Part shown: positions 33,987-42,566 of the stretch, piece by piece
Layout of the letters: every line of letters begins with the position of its first letter
How positions within the stretch are numbered: the first letter of the stretch is position 1
Source of the DNA: JAFGGG01 sp964634205
GTDB taxonomy: Bacteria; Spirochaetota; Spirochaetia; SZUA-6; RPPD01
Direction of reading: 5' to 3'
NCBI GenBank assembly: GCA_964634205.1
Contig: CAZWKE010000014.1
Coordinates: 1-64,000, forward strand
DNA length: 64,000 nt
The notes under the pieces: generated by a model
Told to the model about the DNA's origin: nothing
Database searches by the model: none
Seen by the model: only the letters and a program-made list of their open reading frames with translations
Translations under genes and position numbers: made by a program

Positions 33987-34180
33987 CCCTTGTTGGTAAA
34001 AAAATCAGGATAATATTTACGTGCACAATCAGGGCAGATCCCATGACTGAGTACCACATGCAGAGACGGGAGGTTTGCCGGTTCGATCGGGAACCATGAA
34101 CCGTGCCGGTTACGCACTCTTTTGCAGTGCGAACAGATAGGCAGGATATTCTTCAATGCATAGGCATGACCAAATCTCAT
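33983..34180 (-). CDS. Small stand-alone zinc-finger-like protein
   Basis: A 65-residue protein with ICSHCKRVRNRHGSWFPIE and later SHGICPDCARKYYPDFF. This pattern, CxxCKxxR with W, then HGICPDC, matches a short zinc-binding tail that usually ends PAS-sensor or receiver proteins. Here it stands alone, without a sensor or receiver domain. It has no membrane segment. The start ATG is preceded by GGTGGTG, a weak ribosome binding site. It could bind a sensor protein in trans or be the retained end of a lost regulator; the clean start and lack of upstream remnants favour a real small gene. Confidence 0.65.
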   Translation of the reverse strand: MRFGHAYALKNILPICSHCKRVRNRHGSWFPIEPANLPSLHVVLSHGICPDCARKYYPDFFTNKG

Positions 34181-34293
34181 AACAACACCACCAATTAATA
34201 CTATCGGAAAAAAGCAAAGTGATGTTTATCCATTTATTTGCAAATTGCGCGGGAGTTTACTATTATTGAAAGTAAGATTTCACAGGTGGTGTA

Positions 34294-36795
34294 ATGATGA
34301 AACAAAGATACAAAGCCGCCGCCATGGTCTTGGCTTTTCTCTGCGGCTTTATGCTCTCATGTTCAAATAATTCAGAAAAAAGCCGAATTCCGGATTACAC
34401 AAAGCTGTCCCGGTGGGACAGAACTCTGGCCATGATACGGACCATGCAGCGGCAACCCTTGGGAAACAAGGTCCTGGCCCTGTATAAGTCTACGGATGGT
34501 CAGACCGAGCAGGAAAATGAAATTCACTATCATCTGCAAAACATTCTCGTGGAAATGGGGTTCAGCGTGGAATACTGGGATATCGACGCCGGAATCACGC
34601 CTGAGGAGAAACTGGCCGGTGTACGGGTGATAATAAGCTGGTTTCGCGGGGCAAGTATGGCTGATCCGGAAGCGTACCTCGATTTCATCGACCGCGCCAT
34701 CGACGCGGGGATCAAGTATATCGTCATCGGTAACTTCGGGGCCTTTCAGTATCGCCTGGAGAAGGATAAATTTGTGGAACCCGCCCGTCTGAACCTGACC
34801 CTCTCCCGGCTTGGACTGTGGTACAGCGGCAACTGGACCGATGATGGCTCACTCTTGGAGATTGTCAGTAAAGATTCATCTGTAGTGGAGGCCAACGGGC
34901 GGCAGGATGCGGCGGTTTCGGCATTCTATTATTACTTCCAGATCATCGATAAAGACCTGGATGTGTATCTTTCCGTACGGAGAAAAGACAAGGACCTGCC
35001 GCCCAGTCCCTTTGTGGTCACCAACCGCAATGGAGGATTTATTCTGGCAAATTATGTCTATCGTATGGAAAACGGGCAGGTGGTCATGCTTATTGATTTC
35101 AGGAAGTTTTTACGCCATGCCCTGTTTCCCCGTGCCAAACAGGAACGGATCGGTATTCTGGCCGATCTTACCCATGAGCAGACTAAAAAAATCTGTTTAA
35201 ACATCGCGGAGCAGTTGAAACGCACTCAGTGTACTTTTGAGGTCATTGAAAAAAAGGATTTTTCCGGGCTTCTTCCGGGTGATCTGGCGCATTACACCAC
35301 CGTGGCCCTGATTCTTCCGAACGCGCAAGGCTTAAATCCTCAGGTTGTTGCGGATTATTATGAAAACGGGGGGTCCCTTATTTCATTGTTTGGGGGGTAT
35401 TTTGTCAATATCGCGCCTTACCTGGCCTCCGAGCCGATTGAAGAGCAGGAGGCGGGAGAGGGTATCGGGTATAAGTTTGCTCCGGATATGCTGTTAAGCC
35501 GGGGCTTTGTAATGCAGGATAACGACCTGGGCTGGGGACGCGGGAACCTGAAACCCGACAAGGAGGCCGTGGTCCTGGGTACGGATAATAATTCAGAACC
35601 CATTGTCTGGACCTCCGCCGACGGCCGGATTATGACCTGGAACTGGCATGCCTTTATTATTCCTGAGTTTATCGGGTTGGCGTTCGAGTCCTTTCTGCGT
35701 GTACGCCCGGTGGGCGCGGCGGCGACATTAGGGTTTGCTCATTTGTTTATCGATGACTGCCCCCTGCCAATGTACAATGTAAAAAAGGAACCGCTTGAAC
35801 AGATTACGGATACGGATTTTTATCTTCAGGATTGGTGGCCGCAGGTAAAACAAATTCTTGATGAATATGATATACCGGCCAGTACGTATATTATTTTTAA
35901 TTATAACGCCCGTGTAGAGCCGCCGTTTACCGGTGCCGAATTTTTTGCCGCGGAAAATGAGGCTTCTCTGCGGTTGGCAAGAACAATGCTTGACGAGGAC
36001 ATGGACATGGGCCTCCATGGTTACAATCATATGTCGCTTACCCGTCAAAAAACCGAGGCAAACGAATATAAGTGGGCCTCTATTGAAGATATGGTCGGCG
36101 CCCTGAAGGAAGGAAAGCGCTACTGGACGGCCATGCTGCCCAGGGCCACCCTGCCGTTTTCGTATGTCGCCCCGAACAACATCATCTCCCAGGAGGGGAT
36201 CATCGCCCTGCATCGTGTGTTTCCGAGTATCAAGGTAATATCGGCCATGTACTGGAGCGGGACGGATGAGACCTCAACCGAGATGGGCCCCAATCCGCAG
36301 TTTCCCGGTATGTATTACTTCCCCAGGATATCATCGGGGTATGTGGACTCCTATGACAATGAAAAACTGATTATCGCCGGTGCCACCGCACCCGGAGTCA
36401 TCAGTCATTTTATTCATCCTGATGACGTGTATGATCCCGACCGTTCACAGGGCCTGTCCTGGGATGCCTTAAAAACTTCGTTTCGCCGCATTCTTGATTT
36501 TATCGGTTATCATTATCCGTGGATGAAGTGGAAGAATATGAGGGAGGTTTACTACCGTCTTTCGGCCCAGGATGAAGCCCAGTTCAGCTTTACATGGCTT
36601 CCCGGAGCGGGAGGTGCGAACCGGGCGGAGTTGGTGGTCAGGACTATACCGGGGCAGTTTTTCCGCATACGTCCCAATCGATACACCTTGAGCAAGGTTA
36701 GTGGCGCGAAAATAGTGTATAGCTATACAAATATGCCCGCGGTCATCTTGAAGGCGGATAAGGAAGAGTGCATCCTGACTTTTCAAAAAAAATAA
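34294..36795 (+). CDS. Large lipoprotein with polysaccharide-deacetylase-like domain
   Basis: An 833-residue protein with a lipoprotein signal (AFLCGFMLSC). The central region (residues 60-460) is a Rossmann-like or glutamine-amidotransferase-like fold with LYKSTDGQT and LFGGYFV. The next region has FIDDCPLPMYN near residue 485 and MGLHGYNHMSL near 570, which resemble the Asp and His motifs of NodB-type polysaccharide deacetylases. The overall arrangement recalls DUF2194 proteins linked to exopolysaccharide loci. AGGTGGT precedes two tandem ATGs. Location is extracytoplasmic. Enzyme activity is unproven, and the next gene also encodes an exported carbohydrate-related protein. Confidence 0.7.
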   Translation: MMKQRYKAAAMVLAFLCGFMLSCSNNSEKSRIPDYTKLSRWDRTLAMIRTMQRQPLGNKVLALYKSTDGQTEQENEIHYHLQNILVEMGFSVEYWDIDAGITPEEKLAGVRVIISWFRGASMADPEAYLDFIDRAIDAGIKYIVIGNFGAFQYRLEKDKFVEPARLNLTLSRLGLWYSGNWTDDGSLLEIVSKDSSVVEANGRQDAAVSAFYYYFQIIDKDLDVYLSVRRKDKDLPPSPFVVTNRNGGFILANYVYRMENGQVVMLIDFRKFLRHALFPRAKQERIGILADLTHEQTKKICLNIAEQLKRTQCTFEVIEKKDFSGLLPGDLAHYTTVALILPNAQGLNPQVVADYYENGGSLISLFGGYFVNIAPYLASEPIEEQEAGEGIGYKFAPDMLLSRGFVMQDNDLGWGRGNLKPDKEAVVLGTDNNSEPIVWTSADGRIMTWNWHAFIIPEFIGLAFESFLRVRPVGAAATLGFAHLFIDDCPLPMYNVKKEPLEQITDTDFYLQDWWPQVKQILDEYDIPASTYIIFNYNARVEPPFTGAEFFAAENEASLRLARTMLDEDMDMGLHGYNHMSLTRQKTEANEYKWASIEDMVGALKEGKRYWTAMLPRATLPFSYVAPNNIISQEGIIALHRVFPSIKVISAMYWSGTDETSTEMGPNPQFPGMYYFPRISSGYVDSYDNEKLIIAGATAPGVISHFIHPDDVYDPDRSQGLSWDALKTSFRRILDFIGYHYPWMKWKNMREVYYRLSAQDEAQFSFTWLPGAGGANRAELVVRTIPGQFFRIRPNRYTLSKVSGAKIVYSYTNMPAVILKADKEECILTFQKK

Positions 36796-36872
36796 TTGGG
36801 CAGGCTGAATAATTGCTTGCGCGGCGGAATTTGTCCTGCCGCATATCCCCTAAAAACATCCGGAGGATGGAT

Positions 36873-38081
36873 ATGAAAAAAATATCGATTTTGCTGTTCT
36901 GTCTTTTCTGTTTTTGTTTTTCCGCAAGCTCCGATTCCGCCCCGGTCATACCGGCACCGGGGGGCTCCGTCATGCCGCAGGGAAATGACGATATCGCTTT
37001 GAAAAGCGAAATCATTAATATTCATATCTACAGAAATATCTATGAGGTGGCGGTAGATTATGTTTTCGAAAATCATGGGAGTGCCCGGGATGTGGTGATG
37101 GGATTTCCCAATGAAGAGGGAGCGGAGACGGAGGGATTCAAAGACTTCAAAGCCTTTGACCAAGGAAAACAGTTGAAGGTTGAAAAAAAGCTTTCCGAAA
37201 AAACCGATTATTATACAAAATATTTTGAGTGTTTTACCGTTTCTTTTAAAAAAGGACAGACCAAGTATATAAAGAATACCTACTCTAATTTCTATGAAAG
37301 AGATTATGACGGTAACATGCGCAGGTTGAAGTATATCCTCAGTACCGGCAGTTTATGGAAAGGGAAAATCGAAGCGGTTACGGTGAATTTACTGCTGGAG
37401 AACGTTACGCCTGATGAAATAAATCAAACCTCCCCGTATTTTAAAATGCCCGACGGCGAAGGCTTTAAAGGGATCGACATCAGCCCCGCATCCTATGAAA
37501 AGACCCCTCACGGTTATAAAATGGAGTTTAAAAATATCGAACCGGATTTTGATATTGTTATTACCATGCCGCCGTTGTTATACAATTCCGTCAAAGCCAG
37601 TTCCGTGCTGAAGGACGCCTCGTTTGATTATTCCCCTGAGAACGTGTTTGACGGGGATCCCGCCACAGCCTGGGTTGAGGGCGTAAAAGGGGCGGGCATC
37701 GGGCAGTCGCTTTCAATTGATATTACTCCGTATACGGCGGGCGGCAAGATCAGCGGCTATTATGTGGTTGATAAAATAGGGATTATCGGCGGGTATGCAT
37801 CGAGCGCAGATATTTTTCATAAGAACAACCGCGTCAAGCGCCTGCAGGTTGATTATGAAAGCCGGTACGTTGAGAACGGAGAGCCCAAGAATATGCGGGA
37901 AAGCAAGGTGTTTACGCTGCGGGATACCATGGACATGCAGTACCTTAAATTCCCCCATCCCGTTAAAATATCAAGTTTTACCGTGACCATTCTGGACGTG
38001 TATAAAGGCAGCCGCTATGATGACACCTGTATTGCGGAACTGCGGCTGTTCACGAGCGATATCGGGTTTGTGGACTTTTGA
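36873..38081 (+). CDS. Exported protein with NADase-type glycan-binding domain
   Basis: A 402-residue secreted protein. A signal peptide begins MKKISILLFCLFCFCFS. An N-terminal beta-rich region (IALKSEIINIHIYRNIYEV) resembles DUF4424-like domains. The C-terminal region has DYSPENVFDGDPATAWVEG and GIGQSLSID, the signature of the discoidin-like glycan-binding domain found in NADase-type proteins. It probably binds surface sugars. GGAGG ends 6 nt before ATG 36873; the longer upstream frame lacks a site. It lies 77 nt after the deacetylase-like lipoprotein gene and may form an operon with it. No catalytic motif is visible. Confidence 0.78.
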   Translation: MKKISILLFCLFCFCFSASSDSAPVIPAPGGSVMPQGNDDIALKSEIINIHIYRNIYEVAVDYVFENHGSARDVVMGFPNEEGAETEGFKDFKAFDQGKQLKVEKKLSEKTDYYTKYFECFTVSFKKGQTKYIKNTYSNFYERDYDGNMRRLKYILSTGSLWKGKIEAVTVNLLLENVTPDEINQTSPYFKMPDGEGFKGIDISPASYEKTPHGYKMEFKNIEPDFDIVITMPPLLYNSVKASSVLKDASFDYSPENVFDGDPATAWVEGVKGAGIGQSLSIDITPYTAGGKISGYYVVDKIGIIGGYASSADIFHKNNRVKRLQVDYESRYVENGEPKNMRESKVFTLRDTMDMQYLKFPHPVKISSFTVTILDVYKGSRYDDTCIAELRLFTSDIGFVDF

Positions 38082-38113
38082 ACGTCTGAATAGAGTGCAA
38101 AATCATGGGACGG

Positions 38114-39946
38114 TTACACAGTCCCGTCGGACAAAGAAACCTTCACCATCTTTCTAACCGAATTGCACATATATATTTCTTCCGCGGCCTTCAGCTGTGG
38201 GAGCGTTATTACGGCCTCGGTAATGCTGCGCTGCTGTTCCAGCAGGTAACGGCGCATGGTCCCCGCAAGCAGTCCGCAGGAGACCGGCGGAGTGAATAAT
38301 CCGCTGTTTTCTTTTATGATAATATTGCTTCTGGCACCCTCGGTTATCTCACTTCGTTCATTACAAAAAACAACGTCCCAAAAACCGCCGGCCTGTGCTT
38401 TTTTTAATTCCTCGTTATACAAATCACGTCTGGTGGTTTTATGGTAGAGAAAGGGATCATTTGAAGAGACCGGCTGCCCGCACACGGCGATGCACAGACC
38501 GTTCTGCTTTGTGGGTTTTATTTCCTCGTTCGTGATGGTGAACCGTCCCTGCCTGTTCAGTGATATTTTTACTTTATAGGCCGAAGTGTTTATGAGTTTG
38601 CTCAGGTTTTCACGCAACATCCCGTGAAACATCCGTTCAGTGAACGGAAAGGAAAAATAGGCCGCGCCGGCAGCCATCCTTTCCGCATGATAGTCCGACA
38701 GGAAATAATCCCCGTTCTCCCATAGCAGGGATTCGTAGATCTCAAAATCATCCTGTTTCGTTGTAAGAAAATCCATTTTTAATAAACACTCCCGATATTC
38801 TTCACGCGCCGCCGAGTCCCAGACAATACCGCTGCCGATCCCCAGGCGGGCGGCCCCATTATATATAACCGGGGTGCGAATGGCAACATTAAAGACCGCA
38901 TGCTTATCCGGGGCAATGAATCCGACGGCCCCGGTGTATACCCCGCGATTCTCTTCCTCCAGTTCCCTGATAATTTCCATGGAACGGATTTTCGGTGCGC
39001 CCGTGACCGAGCCGCAGGGGAAAAGGCTGTGAAAGATATCCGTATAGCTGACGTCACTTTCCAGCGTGGCCTCTATGGTTGAGGTCATCTGGAATAGTGT
39101 ACGGTAGGATTCAATCTCAAAAAGCCTGCTGACCCGAACCGATCCGGTCCGGGCGATCCTTCCCAGGTCGTTTCGCAGCAGATCCACGATCATCAGGTTT
39201 TCCGCCCTGTTTTTTTCGGATGCGGACAGCTGCCGCATGAGTGCTTCATCGCTTTTTTTATGTGTGCCGCGCGCAATGGTACCCTTCATCGGTTTCGTCA
39301 TGATGAGTCTCCCGCTGCGCCTGAAAAACAGTTCGGGTGAAAATGAGAGTATGGCCATATCTCCGCAGTCTAAATACCCGGCGTAGCTGACCGGTTGGAT
39401 GTGCTTGATTTGGTTATAGAGTCCGAACGCCGGCCCGGAAAAAGGTATATCGGTATTCCAGGTAAAATTAATCTGGTAGGTATGGCCCCGGCGGATGTAC
39501 TCTTTAATGTTGTCTATTTTTTTCCGATAGTCGTCAAATCTTAGCTGCTTTTGCGGCCGGTTTGGCCGGCGAAAGCCGTCGTTGGGAACAAGCGGCCGGT
39601 TGATATACGGTGCGCGCTCCAGACGCGGGTCCCAGATCCGCGGTGCGTTGTATATACCGAACCACAGCAGCGGGAAAGGGGACTGCCTACCATGCAATCG
39701 TTTCCTTAAAGCGGGAACAAAGGCATATCCGGCCTCGAACGCCAGAAATCCCGCGGCGTAAAATCCACGGCTTACATAATCATCAAGAGAAGACAGCAGC
39801 ACGTCCACTTCCCCGATATCCCTTGTGCTTAAGATTGTCTGCGGTTCGGTGAACAGCAGCGAGCATGAATTGAGTGCGTCGAATTTAAGGGTTTCCAGCA
39901 GCACCGTATTGTGTGCGGGGAACGAATCAGGTCTGGGGGCATTCAT
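38114..39946 (-). CDS. pabBC: Aminodeoxychorismate synthase/lyase fusion
   Basis: A 610-residue fusion. Residues 1-375 are a chorismate-binding enzyme of the PabB type (KPMKGTIARG and FHSLFPCGSVTGAPKIRSME in two separate motifs), making 4-amino-4-deoxychorismate. Residues 395-610 are a class IV PLP aminotransferase fold like PabC (4-amino-4-deoxychorismate lyase), with ITEGARSNIII and GLLAGTMRRYLLEQ. Together they form p-aminobenzoate for folate synthesis. The ATG at 39946 overlaps the upstream GNAT gene by 20 nt, so the pair is coupled. The glutaminase subunit PabA is not nearby. Such BC fusions are known in other bacteria. Confidence 0.9.
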   Translation of the reverse strand: MNAPRPDSFPAHNTVLLETLKFDALNSCSLLFTEPQTILSTRDIGEVDVLLSSLDDYVSRGFYAAGFLAFEAGYAFVPALRKRLHGRQSPFPLLWFGIYNAPRIWDPRLERAPYINRPLVPNDGFRRPNRPQKQLRFDDYRKKIDNIKEYIRRGHTYQINFTWNTDIPFSGPAFGLYNQIKHIQPVSYAGYLDCGDMAILSFSPELFFRRSGRLIMTKPMKGTIARGTHKKSDEALMRQLSASEKNRAENLMIVDLLRNDLGRIARTGSVRVSRLFEIESYRTLFQMTSTIEATLESDVSYTDIFHSLFPCGSVTGAPKIRSMEIIRELEEENRGVYTGAVGFIAPDKHAVFNVAIRTPVIYNGAARLGIGSGIVWDSAAREEYRECLLKMDFLTTKQDDFEIYESLLWENGDYFLSDYHAERMAAGAAYFSFPFTERMFHGMLRENLSKLINTSAYKVKISLNRQGRFTITNEEIKPTKQNGLCIAVCGQPVSSNDPFLYHKTTRRDLYNEELKKAQAGGFWDVVFCNERSEITEGARSNIIIKENSGLFTPPVSCGLLAGTMRRYLLEQQRSITEAVITLPQLKAAEEIYMCNSVRKMVKVSLSDGTV

Positions 39947-40553
39947 ACTGTTGTAAAACTTGTGTGATTTGTTCTCCGCATTGCCGGAGGTCGGTTTCCA
40001 GATAAAGCAGCCCACACTCCTGGTTTACGGTCCTGGCGCCGAAGCGTTGAAACAGATTCAGCATCGCGGTGTTTTGTGCCTGTACGTATCCGCAGAAGAA
40101 GGTGATGTGGTTTTGCCCGGCATGTTCGGCCAGCAGGCTGAACAAGATGGTGCCCAGCCCCATATTTTGGTACCCGTCGATAATGGTAAGCGCGATTTCC
40201 GCGGTATCCGGCTTTTTGGGGAGTTTGATGTATCGCCCCACCCCCATCCCCGGGTAGCCCCGGTCCAGCCCGTACGGATGCCTTGCCGCAATGGCCACAT
40301 GATTACGGTTGTCGATATGGGTCAGGTAGTGCAGGTCCTGCCTGGTAAACTTTTTAAATGAAAAGTTAAAGCGATAACGTCTGGAACCCGGGGAAAGCAG
40401 GCCTAATCCCTGTTCCAGACACCAGGCACATGAAGCATCAAGGAAATAACAATAGGCTTTTGTCCCGTCCTTCAGGCCGGCGGTGTAAATAACCTCTTTA
40501 TGTTTTTCGGCCGTGATTTCGCATTGAATGCTGCGTTTTTTATTTTCCGGCAT
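39927..40553 (-). CDS. GNAT-family acetyltransferase
   Basis: A 208-residue protein with a C-terminal GNAT fold (residues 60-195): YIKLPKKPDTAEIALTIIDG, then GYQNMGLGTILFSLL as the acetyl-CoA loop and MLNLFQRFGA near the end. The first 55 residues, including a Cys-Trp-Cys-like element (ASCAWCLEQ), are not typical and may help substrate choice. GGGAG lies 5 nt before ATG 40553; a GTG 12 nt further up is less likely. Its end overlaps the pabBC start by 20 nt, suggesting cotranscription. The substrate is unknown. Copy 2 of the dispersed repeat begins 17 nt upstream. Confidence 0.8.
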   Translation of the reverse strand: MPENKKRSIQCEITAEKHKEVIYTAGLKDGTKAYCYFLDASCAWCLEQGLGLLSPGSRRYRFNFSFKKFTRQDLHYLTHIDNRNHVAIAARHPYGLDRGYPGMGVGRYIKLPKKPDTAEIALTIIDGYQNMGLGTILFSLLAEHAGQNHITFFCGYVQAQNTAMLNLFQRFGARTVNQECGLLYLETDLRQCGEQITQVLQQYECPQT

Positions 40554-40569
40554 GCGTTCTCCCACAACA

Positions 40570-40709
40570 GCGATTCTAAATTTGAACCATATTGTATCAT
40601 AGTAACTATGTAAATACCTATAAAGGGGCCTTATAATGGGACAAATTTAGAATCGCCGGACGCCAAATTCCCCATAAGCACAATGCTATATGTTTACATT
40701 TAGCATTGC
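40570..40709 (+). repeat. Dispersed two-hairpin repeat, copy 2
   Basis: Part B (40570-40656) is bounded by a perfect 15-bp inverted repeat (GCGATTCTAAATTTG and its complement). Part A (40681-40708) is a palindrome with 13-bp arms (CAATGCTATATGT and ACATTTAGCATTG, one mismatch). The order and the 25-nt spacing match copy 1 at 1719-1856. Two base pairs of the part A stem differ between copies by changes on both arms, which keeps pairing. It lies between the divergent GNAT/pabBC and TPR genes and may affect both promoters. Confidence 0.75.
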
Positions 40710-40790
40710 GGTTCCCCCAATTTTCGCTTGTTTTAAAAGCATTTAATACAATAATGTACTATAATTAATTATAAAGGGAGTGTGAAGCAC

Positions 40791-41561
40791 ATGCGGAGCA
40801 ACAAAATATTTTTGTTATTCATAATCGTTTTTGTTTTAATAAGTGGGATGGCCTACGCGGGCGACAACCTGGATGAACTCTTAAAGAGCAAGATCGGCCA
40901 GAAGCGTGAAACCAAAGAGGGATTGTTTGAGCTGCTGCAGGAATTGGAACTTAAGATGAAGGCGGGGCATAATGATTATGATACCCTGTGGATGTACGCC
41001 GTGCTTTGTTACTTTTACGGAGACTTTTATGCGGAAAAAAAGGATGTGAAAAAACGTTACTTTACTTTATGTAAGGATTACGCGGATAAGGCGGTGCATA
41101 TCAATCCCAACGGCGCGGCCGGCCATTATTGGCTGGGGGTCGGCATGGCCATGTGGGCGGAGTACAACGGCATTCTTTACAGTCTGTTCTCCGCGGATGA
41201 TATCGCCAACGAGATGACCAAGGTGATATCGCTGAATCCTGCTTTTTTTAAGGGGATGCCCTGGGCAATCCGGGCCTCGGTGTATGCCTTTGCGCCGGCC
41301 GTGATCAGCGTGGGTGACAAAAAGAAGGCACTTGCCGATATAAAACAGGCGCTCATTTACGGTAAGACCTATCGCCAAACCTACCAACTGGTTGCTGATA
41401 TTTACATTTACTGGAAAGAATGGGACAAGGCATACGAGGTCATAGAGACGGCGCTCGGGCTGCCTTTCAACAACTTAATGCCCGTGGAAGAAAATGATTG
41501 TATCAGAAAGCTGAATGCCGCCAAACTCAAGGTAGGCAGGGAACTGGCAAAGAAACAATGA
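40791..41561 (+). CDS. Exported TPR-like protein
   Basis: A 256-residue protein with a signal peptide (MRSNKIFLLFIIVFVLISGM, cleavage likely after AYA) and an all-helical mature part. Helical pairs such as YDTLWMYAVLCYFYGDFYAE, GHYWLGVGMAMWAEYNG and YRQTYQLVADIYIYWKEWDKA look like tetratricopeptide repeats, a scaffold for protein contacts. It should be periplasmic. AGGGAG lies 10 nt before ATG 40791; the upstream GTG at 40782 is too close to this site. Spirochaetes carry related TatP-like helical proteins linked to TRAP transporters, but no such transporter is here. Confidence 0.72.
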   Translation: MRSNKIFLLFIIVFVLISGMAYAGDNLDELLKSKIGQKRETKEGLFELLQELELKMKAGHNDYDTLWMYAVLCYFYGDFYAEKKDVKKRYFTLCKDYADKAVHINPNGAAGHYWLGVGMAMWAEYNGILYSLFSADDIANEMTKVISLNPAFFKGMPWAIRASVYAFAPAVISVGDKKKALADIKQALIYGKTYRQTYQLVADIYIYWKEWDKAYEVIETALGLPFNNLMPVEENDCIRKLNAAKLKVGRELAKKQ

Positions 41562-41598
41562 GTGCGCCCGGTTTTGCGCGCAGAAAAAAAATAACAGG

Positions 41599-42444
41599 CT
41601 AATCGGGTTGATACTCTTTCAAGTTATAACCCAGCTTTTCCAGATCAGCCTGGTAAACCCGCACATAGTCAATAACCATCCTGGCAGGGAAGATACTGTC
41701 ATCAATTCCCTGTGCCCCTCCCCAGCTTCCGCCGATAGCCAGGTCGAGTATCAGGTAAAAATCTCTATAAAAGGGCCAGGCCTTCCAGCCGCTCATCTCA
41801 TTCTTGAAGCTGAAATAGTTGTTCTCGTCAACATAAAAGTCCAGCCTGTCCGGGTACCATTCCAGGGCATATACATGGAATGTATCGAACGGGTCGTCAA
41901 GCTGCAGGGTTCCGAATTTGTGGTTCCCCTGCAGATGATTGTATTTGGCGCAATGTACGCTTGCCTGTACGACTCCCGGTCTGAATCCCACATGCTCCAT
42001 AATGTCCATCTCTCCTGAGGAGGGCCAGCCGAAAACACTTTTGATGTTTTCCGTGGGCAGCATGAAAATAGCCGGCCAGGTCCCCCGTCCGCGGGGAAGT
42101 TTGGCCCGTACCTCTATTCTGCCGTAGGTCCACTTTCCGGTAAGATAGGTGTCAAGCCGGGCCGAGGTATAGTTATAATTGCGAAAATCACCCTTGCGTG
42201 CCTCTATGATAAGGTTTCCGTTTTCAACGCGTACATTTTCTCTTCTGTTGACATATGCCTGTTCTTCCTGATTGACCCACCGGGGCGGTTTTTCCACAAT
42301 CGACCATTTGTCGGGGTCCGGTTCACCCCGGTAATTAAACTCATCAGACCAGACAAGCCGCCATTTTCCGCTTTGTGCGCAGGACAGACAAATGAGGAAA
42401 ACTCCAAACAGAAGCAGATTTCGTACTACGATTGATTTTTTCAT
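41599..42444 (-). CDS. Glycoside hydrolase family 16 lipoprotein
   Basis: A 281-residue exported beta-glucanase-like enzyme of family GH16. The N-terminus is a lipoprotein signal with Cys22 (LICLSC). The catalytic motif is SSGEMDIMEHVG, with Glu145 as nucleophile, Asp147 assisting and Glu150 as acid/base. WTYGRIEVRAKLPRG and DFHVYALEW-like segments line the substrate cleft. It probably cleaves laminarin or mixed-linkage beta-glucan outside the cytoplasm. AAGGAG lies 5 nt before ATG 42444. It may feed oligosaccharides to intracellular enzymes such as the GH30 at 22433-23803, but no importer is adjacent. Confidence 0.93.
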   Translation of the reverse strand: MKKSIVVRNLLLFGVFLICLSCAQSGKWRLVWSDEFNYRGEPDPDKWSIVEKPPRWVNQEEQAYVNRRENVRVENGNLIIEARKGDFRNYNYTSARLDTYLTGKWTYGRIEVRAKLPRGRGTWPAIFMLPTENIKSVFGWPSSGEMDIMEHVGFRPGVVQASVHCAKYNHLQGNHKFGTLQLDDPFDTFHVYALEWYPDRLDFYVDENNYFSFKNEMSGWKAWPFYRDFYLILDLAIGGSWGGAQGIDDSIFPARMVIDYVRVYQADLEKLGYNLKEYQPD

Positions 42445-42566
42445 AGACACTCCTTGAATTGTGGCTGTGCGCTTTTTAATATAACAATTATATATAAAAT
42501 ATATTATTGTGCAAGAAGGAATTAATCGCCCGGACGGTACACGGGTCCACGGTAGAGCCGGATAAA

